DNA from: Spirochaetia bacterium | GTDB lineage: Bacteria > Spirochaetota > Spirochaetia > PWKH01 | DNA: 7,062 bases | Direction of reading: 5' to 3' | NCBI GenBank assembly: GCA_021736545.1 | Contig: JAIPFS010000072.1 | Span: 1-7,062 of the forward strand | The notes under the pieces: model-generated | Databases searched by the model: none | The model's input: only the letters and a program-made list of their open reading frames with translations | What the model was told of the DNA's origin: nothing | Translations under genes and position numbers: made by a program | Part shown: positions 1-6,136 of the stretch, piece after piece | How the letters are laid out: every line of letters starts with the position of its first letter | Position numbering within the stretch: position 1 is the stretch's first letter

Positions 1-976
1 TCTCCTCCCAGCTGAAGTCCCTGTTGTTATCAAACTCCAGTTCTCTCTTAATATTCTGCAGAATATGCATTCCCGCAGAATTCTTCAGCAGAGTGATGCT
101 TTTTCCGAATCCGCCTTCATTGGCAAAACCCTGTTTATAAACCCTGTCATTGATTATGGGTTCATGAATTTCCGTACCAATAAGCGACCAGGTTCCAGAA
201 CTGATAAAAGCAAAATCCTGCTCTTCTGTAGGAACCGAAACAACAGCGGCAGCAGTATCATGGGAAGGAACACAGACGGCAGGAATGCTCCTGTCGAGAG
301 AAAATTTTTCGCTTAATTCATCACGCAGCTCTCCTCTGACCGCTGCATGCTGCACTATTGGGGGAAAGAGTTTTCTAGAAAAACCTGTATCCTGCAGAAC
401 CTGCTCAGAATAATCCCGGCTGCGCATATCAAGCAGCTGCATGGTGCTGGCAATTGATGTTTCTGTGTTCATTTTCCCGGTAAACAGATAGTTCAACAGA
501 TCCGGAATGAGCAGAATGCTTTCTGCCTGGGCTAAGTACTCAGGAATTTCTTGGCGTATGCCCATAAGCTGGTAAATCGAATTCATCGGGTGATTCTGTA
601 TTCCCGTATTTTTGAACATGCGTTGGTGCTGCTGTTCATTCAAACTATCCATACCGATGGCTCCAAGGGGATTACGGTAACAAAGCGGATTTGCCAGCAT
701 CTCTCCAGCTTTGCCGATACATCCAAAATCGATTCCCCATGTGGATATACCGAAAGAGCGAATTTCCGCTGCATCAACTGCTGTTTTAAAGCCCTTCTGC
801 ATCTCGGAAAAAATATTCAGTATGTCCCAATAATCATACTTCATACAGCGTATTGCTTTATTCGACACCTGATGAACAACTTCAGTACTGATATGAGAAC
901 CGTCAAAGATACCGATAACGGTTCTTACCGATGAATTTCCACAATCAAAACCAATATATTGAGATTTTTCAGACAT
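1..976 (-). CDS. rhaB: Rhamnulokinase-like FGGY sugar kinase, C-terminus cut off by the left edge
   Basis: A cytoplasmic ATP-dependent kinase of the FGGY family, expected to phosphorylate a ketose such as L-rhamnulose at C1. I translated 325 codons from ATG 974-976 with no stop before the left edge; E. coli RhaB has 489 residues, so about a third is missing. Visible motifs are the N-terminal phosphate-binding stretch FDCGNSSVRT (from residue 10), STWGIDF (78-84), SHDTAAAVV (238-246, with the probable catalytic base Asp240), SSGTWSLIG (259-267) and NEGG (286-289) followed by a LLKNSAG-type stretch. These match RhaB motif for motif (DTWGVDF, SHDTASAV, SSGTWSLMG, NEGG, LKNIMG) much better than LsrK or xylulokinase. 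The start overlaps the permease 2 stop by 8 nt (969-976) and has GGGAGGG four bases upstream, so translational coupling is likely. L-fuculokinase or a kinase for a related deoxyketose remains possible. Confidence 0.85.
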   Translation of the reverse strand, partial: MSEKSQYIGFDCGNSSVRTVIGIFDGSHISTEVVHQVSNKAIRCMKYDYWDILNIFSEMQKGFKTAVDAAEIRSFGISTWGIDFGCIGKAGEMLANPLCYRNPLGAIGMDSLNEQQHQRMFKNTGIQNHPMNSIYQLMGIRQEIPEYLAQAESILLIPDLLNYLFTGKMNTETSIASTMQLLDMRSRDYSEQVLQDTGFSRKLFPPIVQHAAVRGELRDELSEKFSLDRSIPAVCVPSHDTAAAVVSVPTEEQDFAFISSGTWSLIGTEIHEPIINDRVYKQGFANEGGFGKSITLLKNSAGMHILQNIKRELEFDNNRDFSWEE

Positions 977-1943
977 GTGACCCTCCCTTTCTCCTGTCGA
1001 TTAAAAAGTTTATTACCATTACTGCAATCATGATGATACCCCATATTGCTGTTGTCATAAAGGAGCTTACCCGCATCAAGTTTAAGCCGCTTGAAATCAT
1101 CTGTAATGTCACTAGAGAAATGATAACACCGGAGACTTTACCAAAACCGCCTTCATTGTCGACTCCGCCTAGTACAACAGCGAGGATCGCTACAAGAAGA
1201 TATGAATCCCCGTATCCTGCACGAGCTGAGTTGAAACGGGATATCATTACTAATGAAGCTGCACCAGAATAGAGTCCAGATATCAAGTATGTCCGAACAA
1301 TGACTGCTGGATTATTTATACCGGAAAATTTTGCAGCTGTTTCATTTGAACCAAGCATATACATACTGAATCCAGTTGTTGTTTTGTTAAGAATTATCGA
1401 CATAAGGAATGCCATTGCAGCAAAAATTAAAAGCGGAAAAGGTATTGCAGCAATAGTGCCATTGCCTATGAAACGAACAGCATCAGGAAAACCTGAAATC
1501 ACATAGCCTTTTGTCACAACAATAGTTATTCCATTCAGCAGGGTCATGGTTCCCAAAGTTGCAAGAATCGGCGTAATTCCGACATAAGCTACTAAGCTTC
1601 CATTTACTATACCTATTACTGCAGATACAGCAAAAGCTGCTGAAACGGCAAGAAAAATAGTCCCCGCGGAAACTGTATCTCCTGAATTTGTAAGTATTAA
1701 GGCAGCAGTTATTCCTGACATATTTGCTGTAGCGATAATAGAAAGATTAATTCCGCCGGTAAGCATAACTACCATCATGGCCAAGGCAAAAAGCCCAAGT
1801 TCAGGCAGCTGAAATGCCATACTCTGTACATTATTCAAAGAAAGAAAAGCAGACTGATTTATTGACACCATAAGAATAAGCACTGCAAACATTATTATTG
1901 TAAGAACTGTTGCATCATTTTTCTTTAACTGTATTTTTTTCAT
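969..1943 (-). CDS. CUT2-family sugar ABC transporter permease 2 (RhaQ/LsrD-like)
   Basis: An inner-membrane permease of the BPD_transp_2 family that forms the translocation channel, presumably as a heterodimer with permease 1. It has 324 residues, normal for the family, and is hydrophobic throughout, with clear membrane segments near 12-30, 48-68, 95-117, 165-185, 245-262 and 296-316. The CUT2 signature after the second segment reads TGGINLS (62-68), with Asn66 where most paralogues have Asp. The conserved cytoplasmic loop region appears as VVLGGVDNEGGFGKVSG (256-272). The C-terminus ends in the basic RRKGG. The gene starts 3 nt after the permease 1 stop, with a GGAG sequence inside the end of that gene, and its own stop overlaps the kinase start, so it is cotranscribed with both. 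The substrate cannot be read from the permease alone. Confidence 0.92.
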   Translation of the reverse strand: MKKIQLKKNDATVLTIIMFAVLILMVSINQSAFLSLNNVQSMAFQLPELGLFALAMMVVMLTGGINLSIIATANMSGITAALILTNSGDTVSAGTIFLAVSAAFAVSAVIGIVNGSLVAYVGITPILATLGTMTLLNGITIVVTKGYVISGFPDAVRFIGNGTIAAIPFPLLIFAAMAFLMSIILNKTTTGFSMYMLGSNETAAKFSGINNPAVIVRTYLISGLYSGAASLVMISRFNSARAGYGDSYLLVAILAVVLGGVDNEGGFGKVSGVIISLVTLQMISSGLNLMRVSSFMTTAIWGIIMIAVMVINFLIDRRKGGSHV

Positions 1944-1946
1944 AAA

Positions 1947-2993
1947 TTACTCCAGTTTCCCTTGTAAAGAAGACGACTGCCCCATTTCTTCAGTTTGGAG
2001 ATCATCTATATCAATTTTTGAAGCTCGAGCTTCTTTCAACCTCCGATACGAGCTGAACCCCACGCTGATAATAATGACAAGACCAACAAAAACATCATAC
2101 CACACAGCTGAGATTTTCATTAATGTCATTCCATTCTGCACTATTGCAAGAAGCATAACCCCGAGAAAAGTCCCAAGTACTGTACCGAAACCTCCTGCCA
2201 GACTCGCCCCGCCCAGAACTACAGCAGCTATAACACTCAATTCCTTTCCAACAATTGAATTAGGTGCTACTGTCTGCACTTGAAGCGCCTGAACTATTCC
2301 AGCAATAGCAGCCATAGCCCCCATACATGCATAAATGAAAATATGTATTCGACCTACATTGAAGCCTACTCGGTCGGCAGAAACTATGTCGCCTCCTATG
2401 GCATATATGCCCCTTCCCAATTTAGTAAAATTAAGCAGAAATGACGCAATAAGCATCAGCACAATCCAAATAACTGTTATTATAGACACCCCATAAGGCA
2501 TGCCGTCGGCATTCATCAATGTCAGCACGCGAACTTCGGCAAAACTGCGAAAAAAATCCGGCAGTGCATATATCCATTTACCTTTTGTAAACACAATGAG
2601 AAGACCATAATAGATATTCATAGTTGCAATCGTGGTAATGATTGGGGATATTTTAAAATGATGTATGAGAATACCATTAACTGAACCCAAGATAATACCG
2701 ATAAGCACAGCCAAGAGAAAGGCCGTAAACATGGAGCCCCCTAGACTGATGCAAATAATGACAGTTACATATTCTGCTATAGTTGCCGTAGCTGCAAAAG
2801 ATATATCAATTCCCCCGGATATTAAAACCATCAATACCCCAATTGCAAGAATTCCGGTAAATGCATGGCTCTTCAGCAAATCAAAGGCATTTTCCAGAGT
2901 AAGAAAATTGGGATTAACACTGGAAATGATGATGCTGAACAAGACAATTATTAGAAAAACATATGTTTCATGTCTCTGGATAAATTTCTTCAT
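1947..2993 (-). CDS. CUT2-family sugar ABC transporter permease 1 (RhaP/LsrC-like)
   Basis: An inner-membrane permease of the BPD_transp_2 family, partner of permease 2. It has 348 residues with hydrophobic segments near 10-26, 44-62, 72-110, 168-188, 216-236, 252-285 and 298-313. The family signature SGGIDIS (59-65) is intact, including the Asp that is replaced in permease 2, and the loop motif AAVVLGGASLAGGFGTVLG (256-274) is typical of CUT2 permeases. After the last membrane segment comes a charged cytoplasmic tail of about 35 residues rich in Lys, Glu, Asp, Ser and Gln, longer than the tail of permease 2. The ATG lies 12 nt after the ATPase stop, preceded by GAGGGG at a suitable distance, so the gene is part of the same operon. 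Confidence 0.92.
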   Translation of the reverse strand: MKKFIQRHETYVFLIIVLFSIIISSVNPNFLTLENAFDLLKSHAFTGILAIGVLMVLISGGIDISFAATATIAEYVTVIICISLGGSMFTAFLLAVLIGIILGSVNGILIHHFKISPIITTIATMNIYYGLLIVFTKGKWIYALPDFFRSFAEVRVLTLMNADGMPYGVSIITVIWIVLMLIASFLLNFTKLGRGIYAIGGDIVSADRVGFNVGRIHIFIYACMGAMAAIAGIVQALQVQTVAPNSIVGKELSVIAAVVLGGASLAGGFGTVLGTFLGVMLLAIVQNGMTLMKISAVWYDVFVGLVIIISVGFSSYRRLKEARASKIDIDDLQTEEMGQSSSLQGKLE

Positions 2994-3005
2994 GAATGCC
3001 CCTCA

Positions 3006-4508
3006 CTAAACTCCGCTTGACTCGATGCATGCTTGAATTTCTTCTTCCTGTGTATACTGCGAATTGAATTCGCGCAAAATTCGTCCTTTATTCATGACAA
3101 TTACTCGGTTACAATTGTAGAGGACCTCGGATATTTCATCTGAAATAATAATTACACCCATCCCCTTATGAGCGAGTTCCTTAATTACAGTGTGAATACT
3201 TGATTTTGCAGCAACATCAATACCAACAGTAGGATTGTCCAGAATAAACAATTTCGGGTCTGTGGCAATCCATTTAGCTAGGACAACACGCTGCTGGTTT
3301 CCTCCGGAAAGGGTTTTTACCGGAGATTCAACTGATGGCACCTTTATTCCCAGGTCCTTGACCCATTTTGAAATTTGCTTTTCATGGAGTTTCTTATCCA
3401 TGAAGTGCATATTCGTAAGCATGCGGTCGATTATTGTCATAATGATATTACTGCCCACTGGCTGATCCAGAACAAGTCCTTCAACTAAACGATTTTCAGG
3501 TACATAGGCAATCCGTTTGTCCATGGCTTTTTTCACTGAGTCAAGAATAACTTTTTCCCCATCAATATAGATTTCTCCAGAATCAAGCATATTCATTCCG
3601 AATAATGCCAGTGCCAGTTCCGTCCTTCCTGAACCGAGCAGCCCTGTGATTCCTACAATTTCTCCAGGATAAACAGTCAAATCAATATTTGCAAAATTAC
3701 CGGCTTTAGAAGCCCTGCGGACATCAATTATCGGTTTCACAGCAGTATCCGCTGTTATATGATACGGAGTATATGTCGTAGTAGTACCTGTCATATACTC
3801 TTCAAGCTTTTTATCATCTATCTCGCTTGCAGAAAAACTGCCTACATTCCTGCCATCCCGAAGAACAGTCACACGCTGTGCAACTTGTATGACTTCATTC
3901 AATTTGTGGCTGATAAACAATGTTGCAATCCCTTTCTTCTGAAGATCAAGAACAACTGCTAAAAGGGCATCAACCTCTTTTTTTGTCAATGCCGTTGTCG
4001 GTTCATCCATGATAAGCAGACGAACATTACCAGTTAGGGCGCGACAAATAGCCACAAGCTGCTGATCAGCCATAGTAAGTTTAGATATCTGCATATCCAG
4101 GTTAATGTCCACATTGATTCTAGCCATGGCTTTTTCAGCTGCGACTCGTGCTTTCTTCCATGAAATCAGCTGTTTTCCGGAAGAGATAAGCTCACTCATT
4201 GCTATATTTTCCTGAACCGTTAAATTCGGAAACAGGGATAAGTCTTGATAAATTACTTCAACTCCATATCCTATTGATTCTGCCGAATGCAGACGGGAAA
4301 CCTTGTGCCCTGCAATTTCAATCTCAGCTCCTGCTTCGGGTGTCTCCACTCCTGATATTATTTTAACCAGTGTAGACTTTCCAGAACCATTCATTCCGGC
4401 TAGACAATGAATTTCTCCCTCTCGAATATGAAAATCTACTTCATCTAAGGCTTTGACGCCTGTATACTGCTTATTTATATGTCTCATGGATAGAAAAAAG
4501 TTTTCCAT
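3006..4508 (-). CDS. CUT2-family sugar ABC transporter ATPase with two nucleotide-binding domains (RhaT/RbsA/LsrA-like)
   Basis: A cytoplasmic ATPase that energises import through the two permeases. At 500 residues it is the usual length for a fused double-domain CUT2 ATPase. Domain 1 is complete: Walker A GMNGSGKST (38-46), Q-loop YQD (87-89), the CUT2-type signature LTMADQQ (144-150), Walker B LLIMDEP (164-170) and switch His201. Domain 2 is divergent: Walker A GLLGSGRTE (289-297) has Arg295 in place of Lys, the signature LSGGNQQ (400-406) is canonical, Walker B FILDNP (421-426) has Asn425 in place of the catalytic Glu, and the switch His is Asp457. One functional and one degenerate site are common in this family, so the protein should be active. 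It starts 277 nt after the binding-protein gene, with AGAGAGG upstream of ATG 4508, and is followed closely by permease 1. Confidence 0.95.
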   Translation of the reverse strand: MENFFLSMRHINKQYTGVKALDEVDFHIREGEIHCLAGMNGSGKSTLVKIISGVETPEAGAEIEIAGHKVSRLHSAESIGYGVEVIYQDLSLFPNLTVQENIAMSELISSGKQLISWKKARVAAEKAMARINVDINLDMQISKLTMADQQLVAICRALTGNVRLLIMDEPTTALTKKEVDALLAVVLDLQKKGIATLFISHKLNEVIQVAQRVTVLRDGRNVGSFSASEIDDKKLEEYMTGTTTTYTPYHITADTAVKPIIDVRRASKAGNFANIDLTVYPGEIVGITGLLGSGRTELALALFGMNMLDSGEIYIDGEKVILDSVKKAMDKRIAYVPENRLVEGLVLDQPVGSNIIMTIIDRMLTNMHFMDKKLHEKQISKWVKDLGIKVPSVESPVKTLSGGNQQRVVLAKWIATDPKLFILDNPTVGIDVAAKSSIHTVIKELAHKGMGVIIISDEISEVLYNCNRVIVMNKGRILREFNSQYTQEEEIQACIESSGV

Positions 4509-4533
4509 AGAGCCTCTCTTTTTTCATGATGCC

Positions 4534-4558
4534 TGCTGTATAGCAATTGTCTACAGCA
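4534..4558. repeat. Inverted repeat TGCTGTA-N11-TACAGCA upstream of the ATPase gene
   Basis: Two perfect 7-bp arms, TGCTGTA at 4534-4540 and TACAGCA at 4552-4558, are separated by 11 bp, with their centre about 38 bp upstream of the ATPase ATG. On the minus strand the proximal arm is part of TGCTATACA, which resembles an extended -10 element. The dyad could be an operator for an internal promoter or a small RNA hairpin near the ribosome binding site. The arms are long enough to be notable, but no function is shown. Confidence 0.4.
4537..4545 (-). promoter_or_regulatory. Possible internal promoter for the ATPase-permease-kinase genes (extended -10)
   Basis: On the minus strand TG-C-TATACA forms an extended -10 motif; the hexamer itself is at 4537-4542. 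A start near 4530 would give a leader of about 22 nt before the ATPase ATG. The -35 position 17 nt upstream (CTTCAT) is poor, so the case rests on the extended -10 alone. The box lies within the 4534-4558 inverted repeat. Confidence 0.25.
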
Positions 4559-4590
4559 AATGAAGATAATCATCTTGTGAGTTATGAAAG

Positions 4591-4622
4591 AGCTTCAGCC
4601 TGCCTAAGCAGGGGCTGAAGCT
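4591..4622 (-). promoter_or_regulatory. Strong intercistronic RNA hairpin between binding protein and ATPase genes
   Basis: The arms AGCTTCAG (4591-4598) and CTGAAGCT (4615-4622) pair, continue into CCTGC (4599-4603) with GCAGG (4608-4612), and close on a 4-nt loop CTAA; only a 2-nt bulge (4613-4614) interrupts 13 base pairs. In the operon direction it is followed by CTTTCAT rather than a run of T, so it is not a classic intrinsic terminator. It is better read as a 3' stabiliser of the binding-protein mRNA or a partial terminator that lowers expression of the downstream membrane genes. Confidence 0.6.
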
Positions 4623-4691
4623 CCATTTCTTTCTGCAACTTCTCTACACAAACGATGCTTTTGCTTTCTTACATTGAAAACTGCCATATAC

Positions 4692-4709
4692 AGGACCTGA
4701 ACAGGTCTT
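4692..4709. repeat. Short dyad GACCTG-AA-CAGGTC
   Basis: Perfect 6-bp arms (4694-4699 and 4702-4707) flank two bases, and the stem can be extended by a G-T and an A-T pair to 4692-4709. A two-base loop is too tight for a stable RNA hairpin without opening the inner pairs, so a protein-binding palindrome is as likely as an RNA structure. It lies directly beside the tandem repeat at 4708-4747. Confidence 0.35.
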
Positions 4710-4747
4710 TATATACACTTTATATACACCTTACATCCTTTATACAC
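4708..4747. repeat. Tandem 11-mer TTTATATACAC, two exact copies and one degenerate
   Basis: Exact copies lie at 4708-4718 and 4719-4729, and a shortened form TTTATACAC at 4739-4747. On the operon strand this reads as repeated GTGTATATAAA, which places TATAAA-like boxes one helical turn apart. It may be simple slippage in an AT-rich spacer, or phased sites. I see no -35 partner that would make it a convincing promoter. Confidence 0.5.
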
Positions 4748-4785
4748 GCAAAGCTGCACTTCCGAGTCCCTCTTATACAGAGAGT

Positions 4786-5784
4786 TTAAAAACCGAAACT
4801 ATCAACATTATCCTTTGTAATATCTACCATAGCATCTACTTTAATCACATCACCATCAATGGATACATTCCCGATACCGGGTATTTCTGTTAATTCGGTA
4901 TAATCGCCGCCTTCGAGCATATATTTAGCAGTCCAAGTGAGGGCATAACCGGCATCTTTGGGGTCCCAGAGAATACCTTTTGTCATTGAGCCTTCTTTCA
5001 AGTATGGAGCTGCATGTCCGGGAATCACCGTTCCTACAACTGTAACGTCATTTGTTCGCCCTTTTTCCTTCAGTGCCTGTGCTGCTCCCGGAGGTCCAAG
5101 ACTGCCGAAACCGACAATACCTTCTAAATCAGGATAAGTTTTCAGCAGTTCAAGGGTTTTCTGTTTGGACAGTTCCTGGTCTTCACCGCAGGGAATTCTT
5201 GATGTTACTAATTCCAATCCGGGATAATTCTCTTCTGCGTATTTCAAGCCCTCATCTGCCCATACATTGTGCAGAGGAACTGTAAGACCGCCTACAAAAA
5301 TTGCATACTGACCTTCGGTACCCATACCTTCTACAAGCATATCCCAAGTTCTTTGAGCAAACGCAACATTATCGATGAGCTCAATATCCACGTCCTTTCC
5401 ACTCTGATCCGGAGATTCGTGGGTAAGAATAAGAATACCGGCATCAGCTGCTTTCTGAAAAACTGGTTCCAGTGCTTTAGCATCATTGGGGGTTATACAG
5501 ATAGCATCCACACCCTTACTTATAAGGTCCTCAACCATTTTAACCTGTTGTGCAGGGTCTGCATCTGAGGGTCCAATTTGGTATGCATTGACACCAAGTT
5601 CATCGGCTGCTTGATCCACACCTTCTTCAAGGCGATTAAACCATGGTATACCAGTAATTTTCACTACCGTCACAATTTCCAGCTCATCTTCAGCTCCCTG
5701 CTGTCCTTGAGCAAATAAGAGTGGCGTACCCATCATCATAAGAACCAATACTACTAAGATTCCGAATTTCATACCTTTCTGCAT
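4786..5784 (-). CDS. Periplasmic sugar-binding protein of a CUT2 ABC transporter (RhaS/LsrB-like, Peripla_BP_4 type)
   Basis: The exported receptor that captures the substrate and delivers it to the permeases. It has 332 residues. The N-terminus is a Sec signal peptide: Lys3 and Lys6, a hydrophobic core at 8-24, and a probable cleavage after Ala25 (LFA|QGQQ). No lipobox Cys is present, so it is soluble rather than a lipoprotein. The mature part has the type I periplasmic fold with landmarks VVKITGIPWF (40-49), GPSDADPAQQ (71-80), the GVDAICITPND stretch (91-101), LTHESP (120-125) and LWDPKDAGYAL (272-282). The pattern places it with RhaS and LsrB rather than with ribose- or xylose-binding proteins. 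Of six AI-2-contacting residues of LsrB that I could align, only the Lys (Lys42 here) is kept, which argues against AI-2. First gene of the operon; AGGAGG (5793-5798) lies 8 nt before the first ATG, which decides the start over Met5. Confidence 0.92.
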   Translation of the reverse strand: MQKGMKFGILVVLVLMMMGTPLLFAQGQQGAEDELEIVTVVKITGIPWFNRLEEGVDQAADELGVNAYQIGPSDADPAQQVKMVEDLISKGVDAICITPNDAKALEPVFQKAADAGILILTHESPDQSGKDVDIELIDNVAFAQRTWDMLVEGMGTEGQYAIFVGGLTVPLHNVWADEGLKYAEENYPGLELVTSRIPCGEDQELSKQKTLELLKTYPDLEGIVGFGSLGPPGAAQALKEKGRTNDVTVVGTVIPGHAAPYLKEGSMTKGILWDPKDAGYALTWTAKYMLEGGDYTELTEIPGIGNVSIDGDVIKVDAMVDITKDNVDSFGF

Positions 5785-5790
5785 GAAATA

Positions 5791-5800
5791 TACCTCCTTT
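5791..5800 (-). promoter_or_regulatory. Strong ribosome binding site of the binding-protein gene
   Basis: On the minus strand AAAGGAGGTA occurs here, with the AGGAGG core at 5793-5798 and 8 nt to ATG 5784. It is the strongest Shine-Dalgarno sequence in the window, in keeping with high production of the receptor. Confidence 0.85.
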
Positions 5801-5960
5801 TCAGCCCTTTACGCAGGACTGCTGCTATTATTTCAAGAAACAGATATGTATCGTGTTCCTTCTTCCACAAGACCGTAATACTTCAGCAGACTGCAAAAGA
5901 CCTCTTTTTCCCGGACATCTTTCTATGCATCGGCTTCATAACGCAGACAACAACAGTCTT

Positions 5961-5974
5961 GTTAAAATTTTAAC
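5961..5974. promoter_or_regulatory. Putative DeoR-type operator O1 (perfect 14-bp palindrome)
   Basis: GTTAAAATTTTAAC is a perfect palindrome starting a few bases after the predicted transcription start of the transporter operon. With its flanking bases (TGTTAAAATTTTAACT) it agrees at 13 of 16 positions with the established E. coli DeoR operator TGTTAGAATTCTAACA. The same GTTAA-N4-TTAAC form occurs again at 6116-6129. The position at the start site and the adjacent DeoR-family gene make it the best candidate for the repressor site. A GTTAA half-site at 5981-5985, touching the -10 box, could extend the region. AT-rich sequence raises the chance of coincidence. Confidence 0.6.
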
Positions 5975-5984
5975 TTTATTGTTA

Positions 5985-6013
5985 ATAATAAACCGTAAAT
6001 ATGTTGCTGTCAA
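5985..6013 (-). promoter_or_regulatory. Main promoter of the transporter-kinase operon
   Basis: On the minus strand a perfect TTGACA (-35, 6008-6013) is followed after exactly 17 nt by TATTAT (-10, 5985-5990), which matches sigma70-type consensus at 11 of 12 positions. The predicted start is near 5978, directly upstream of the palindrome at 5961-5974. No other minus-strand promoter of similar quality is seen between here and the binding-protein gene. Confidence 0.75.
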
Positions 6014-6115
6014 ACCTTTTATTTAGGTATTTTGATTTATTCTTATCACTATAATTCATAAAAATGCGAAAAAAACAGAATTTTATTCTTGATACTGTGA
6101 ACAAACAAAAATAAT

Positions 6116-6129
6116 GTTAATTATTTAAC
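6116..6129. promoter_or_regulatory. Putative DeoR-type operator O2
   Basis: GTTAATTATTTAAC has the same GTTAA-N4-TTAAC form as the palindrome at 5961-5974, differing only in the central bases. It lies just upstream of the candidate repressor promoter and about 100 bp upstream of the transporter -35 box. The two centres are 155 bp apart, close to 15 helical turns, so one repressor oligomer could bridge them and control both transcription units. Confidence 0.5.
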
Positions 6130-6136
6130 TTTTTAC

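Larger units (their letters stand above)
4509..4785. other. Spacer between binding protein and ATPase genes, rich in dyads and short repeats
   Basis: This 277-nt stretch contains no open frame I can support. Read in the operon direction, it holds a short tandem repeat (4708-4747), a small dyad (4692-4709), a strong 13-bp hairpin (4591-4622), and a dyad that covers a possible extended -10 box (4534-4558). It is by far the longest gap inside the operon; the others are 12 nt, 3 nt and an overlap. In many sugar ABC operons the binding protein is made in excess through RNA processing or partial termination just after its gene, and this layout fits that role. Confidence 0.6.
5785..5978 (-). other. 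Long 5' leader of the transporter operon
   Basis: If transcription starts about 7 nt past the -10 box at 5985-5990, the mRNA has some 190 nt before the binding-protein ATG. The leader carries the 14-bp palindrome at 5961-5974 at its very start, a small dyad GCAG-A-CTGC (5886-5894), and a 29-codon stop-free stretch without an ATG (5922-5833). I found no known riboswitch pattern and no small gene with a ribosome binding site. Confidence 0.4.

Noticed and set aside
65..316. Plus-strand open frame of 83 codons
   Set aside because: Antisense to the kinase gene, whose reading frame shows conserved FGGY motifs through this stretch.
551..1272. Two overlapping plus-strand open frames of 127 and 113 codons
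   Set aside because: They lie antisense to the kinase and permease 2 genes, have no family features or ribosome binding sites, and follow the codon structure of the opposite strand.
4591..4622. Intrinsic terminator ending the binding-protein transcript
   Set aside because: The stem is strong, but the bases after it in the operon direction are CTTTCAT, not a T-run, and the downstream genes have no strong promoter of their own.
5052..5568. Plus-strand open frames of 77 and 99 codons
   Set aside because: Both are antisense to the binding-protein gene; their sequence shows no recognisable protein features.
969..5784. AI-2 (lsr) uptake operon
   Set aside because: The repressor is of DeoR type rather than SorC-type LsrR, the kinase has RhaB motifs rather than LsrK motifs, lsrF and lsrG are not visible, and most AI-2 contact residues are absent from the receptor.
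6050..6055. Perfect TATAAT as the repressor promoter
   Set aside because: No acceptable -35 box lies 16-18 nt upstream, and it would give a leader of about 255 nt; in an AT-rich stretch such a hexamer is expected by chance.
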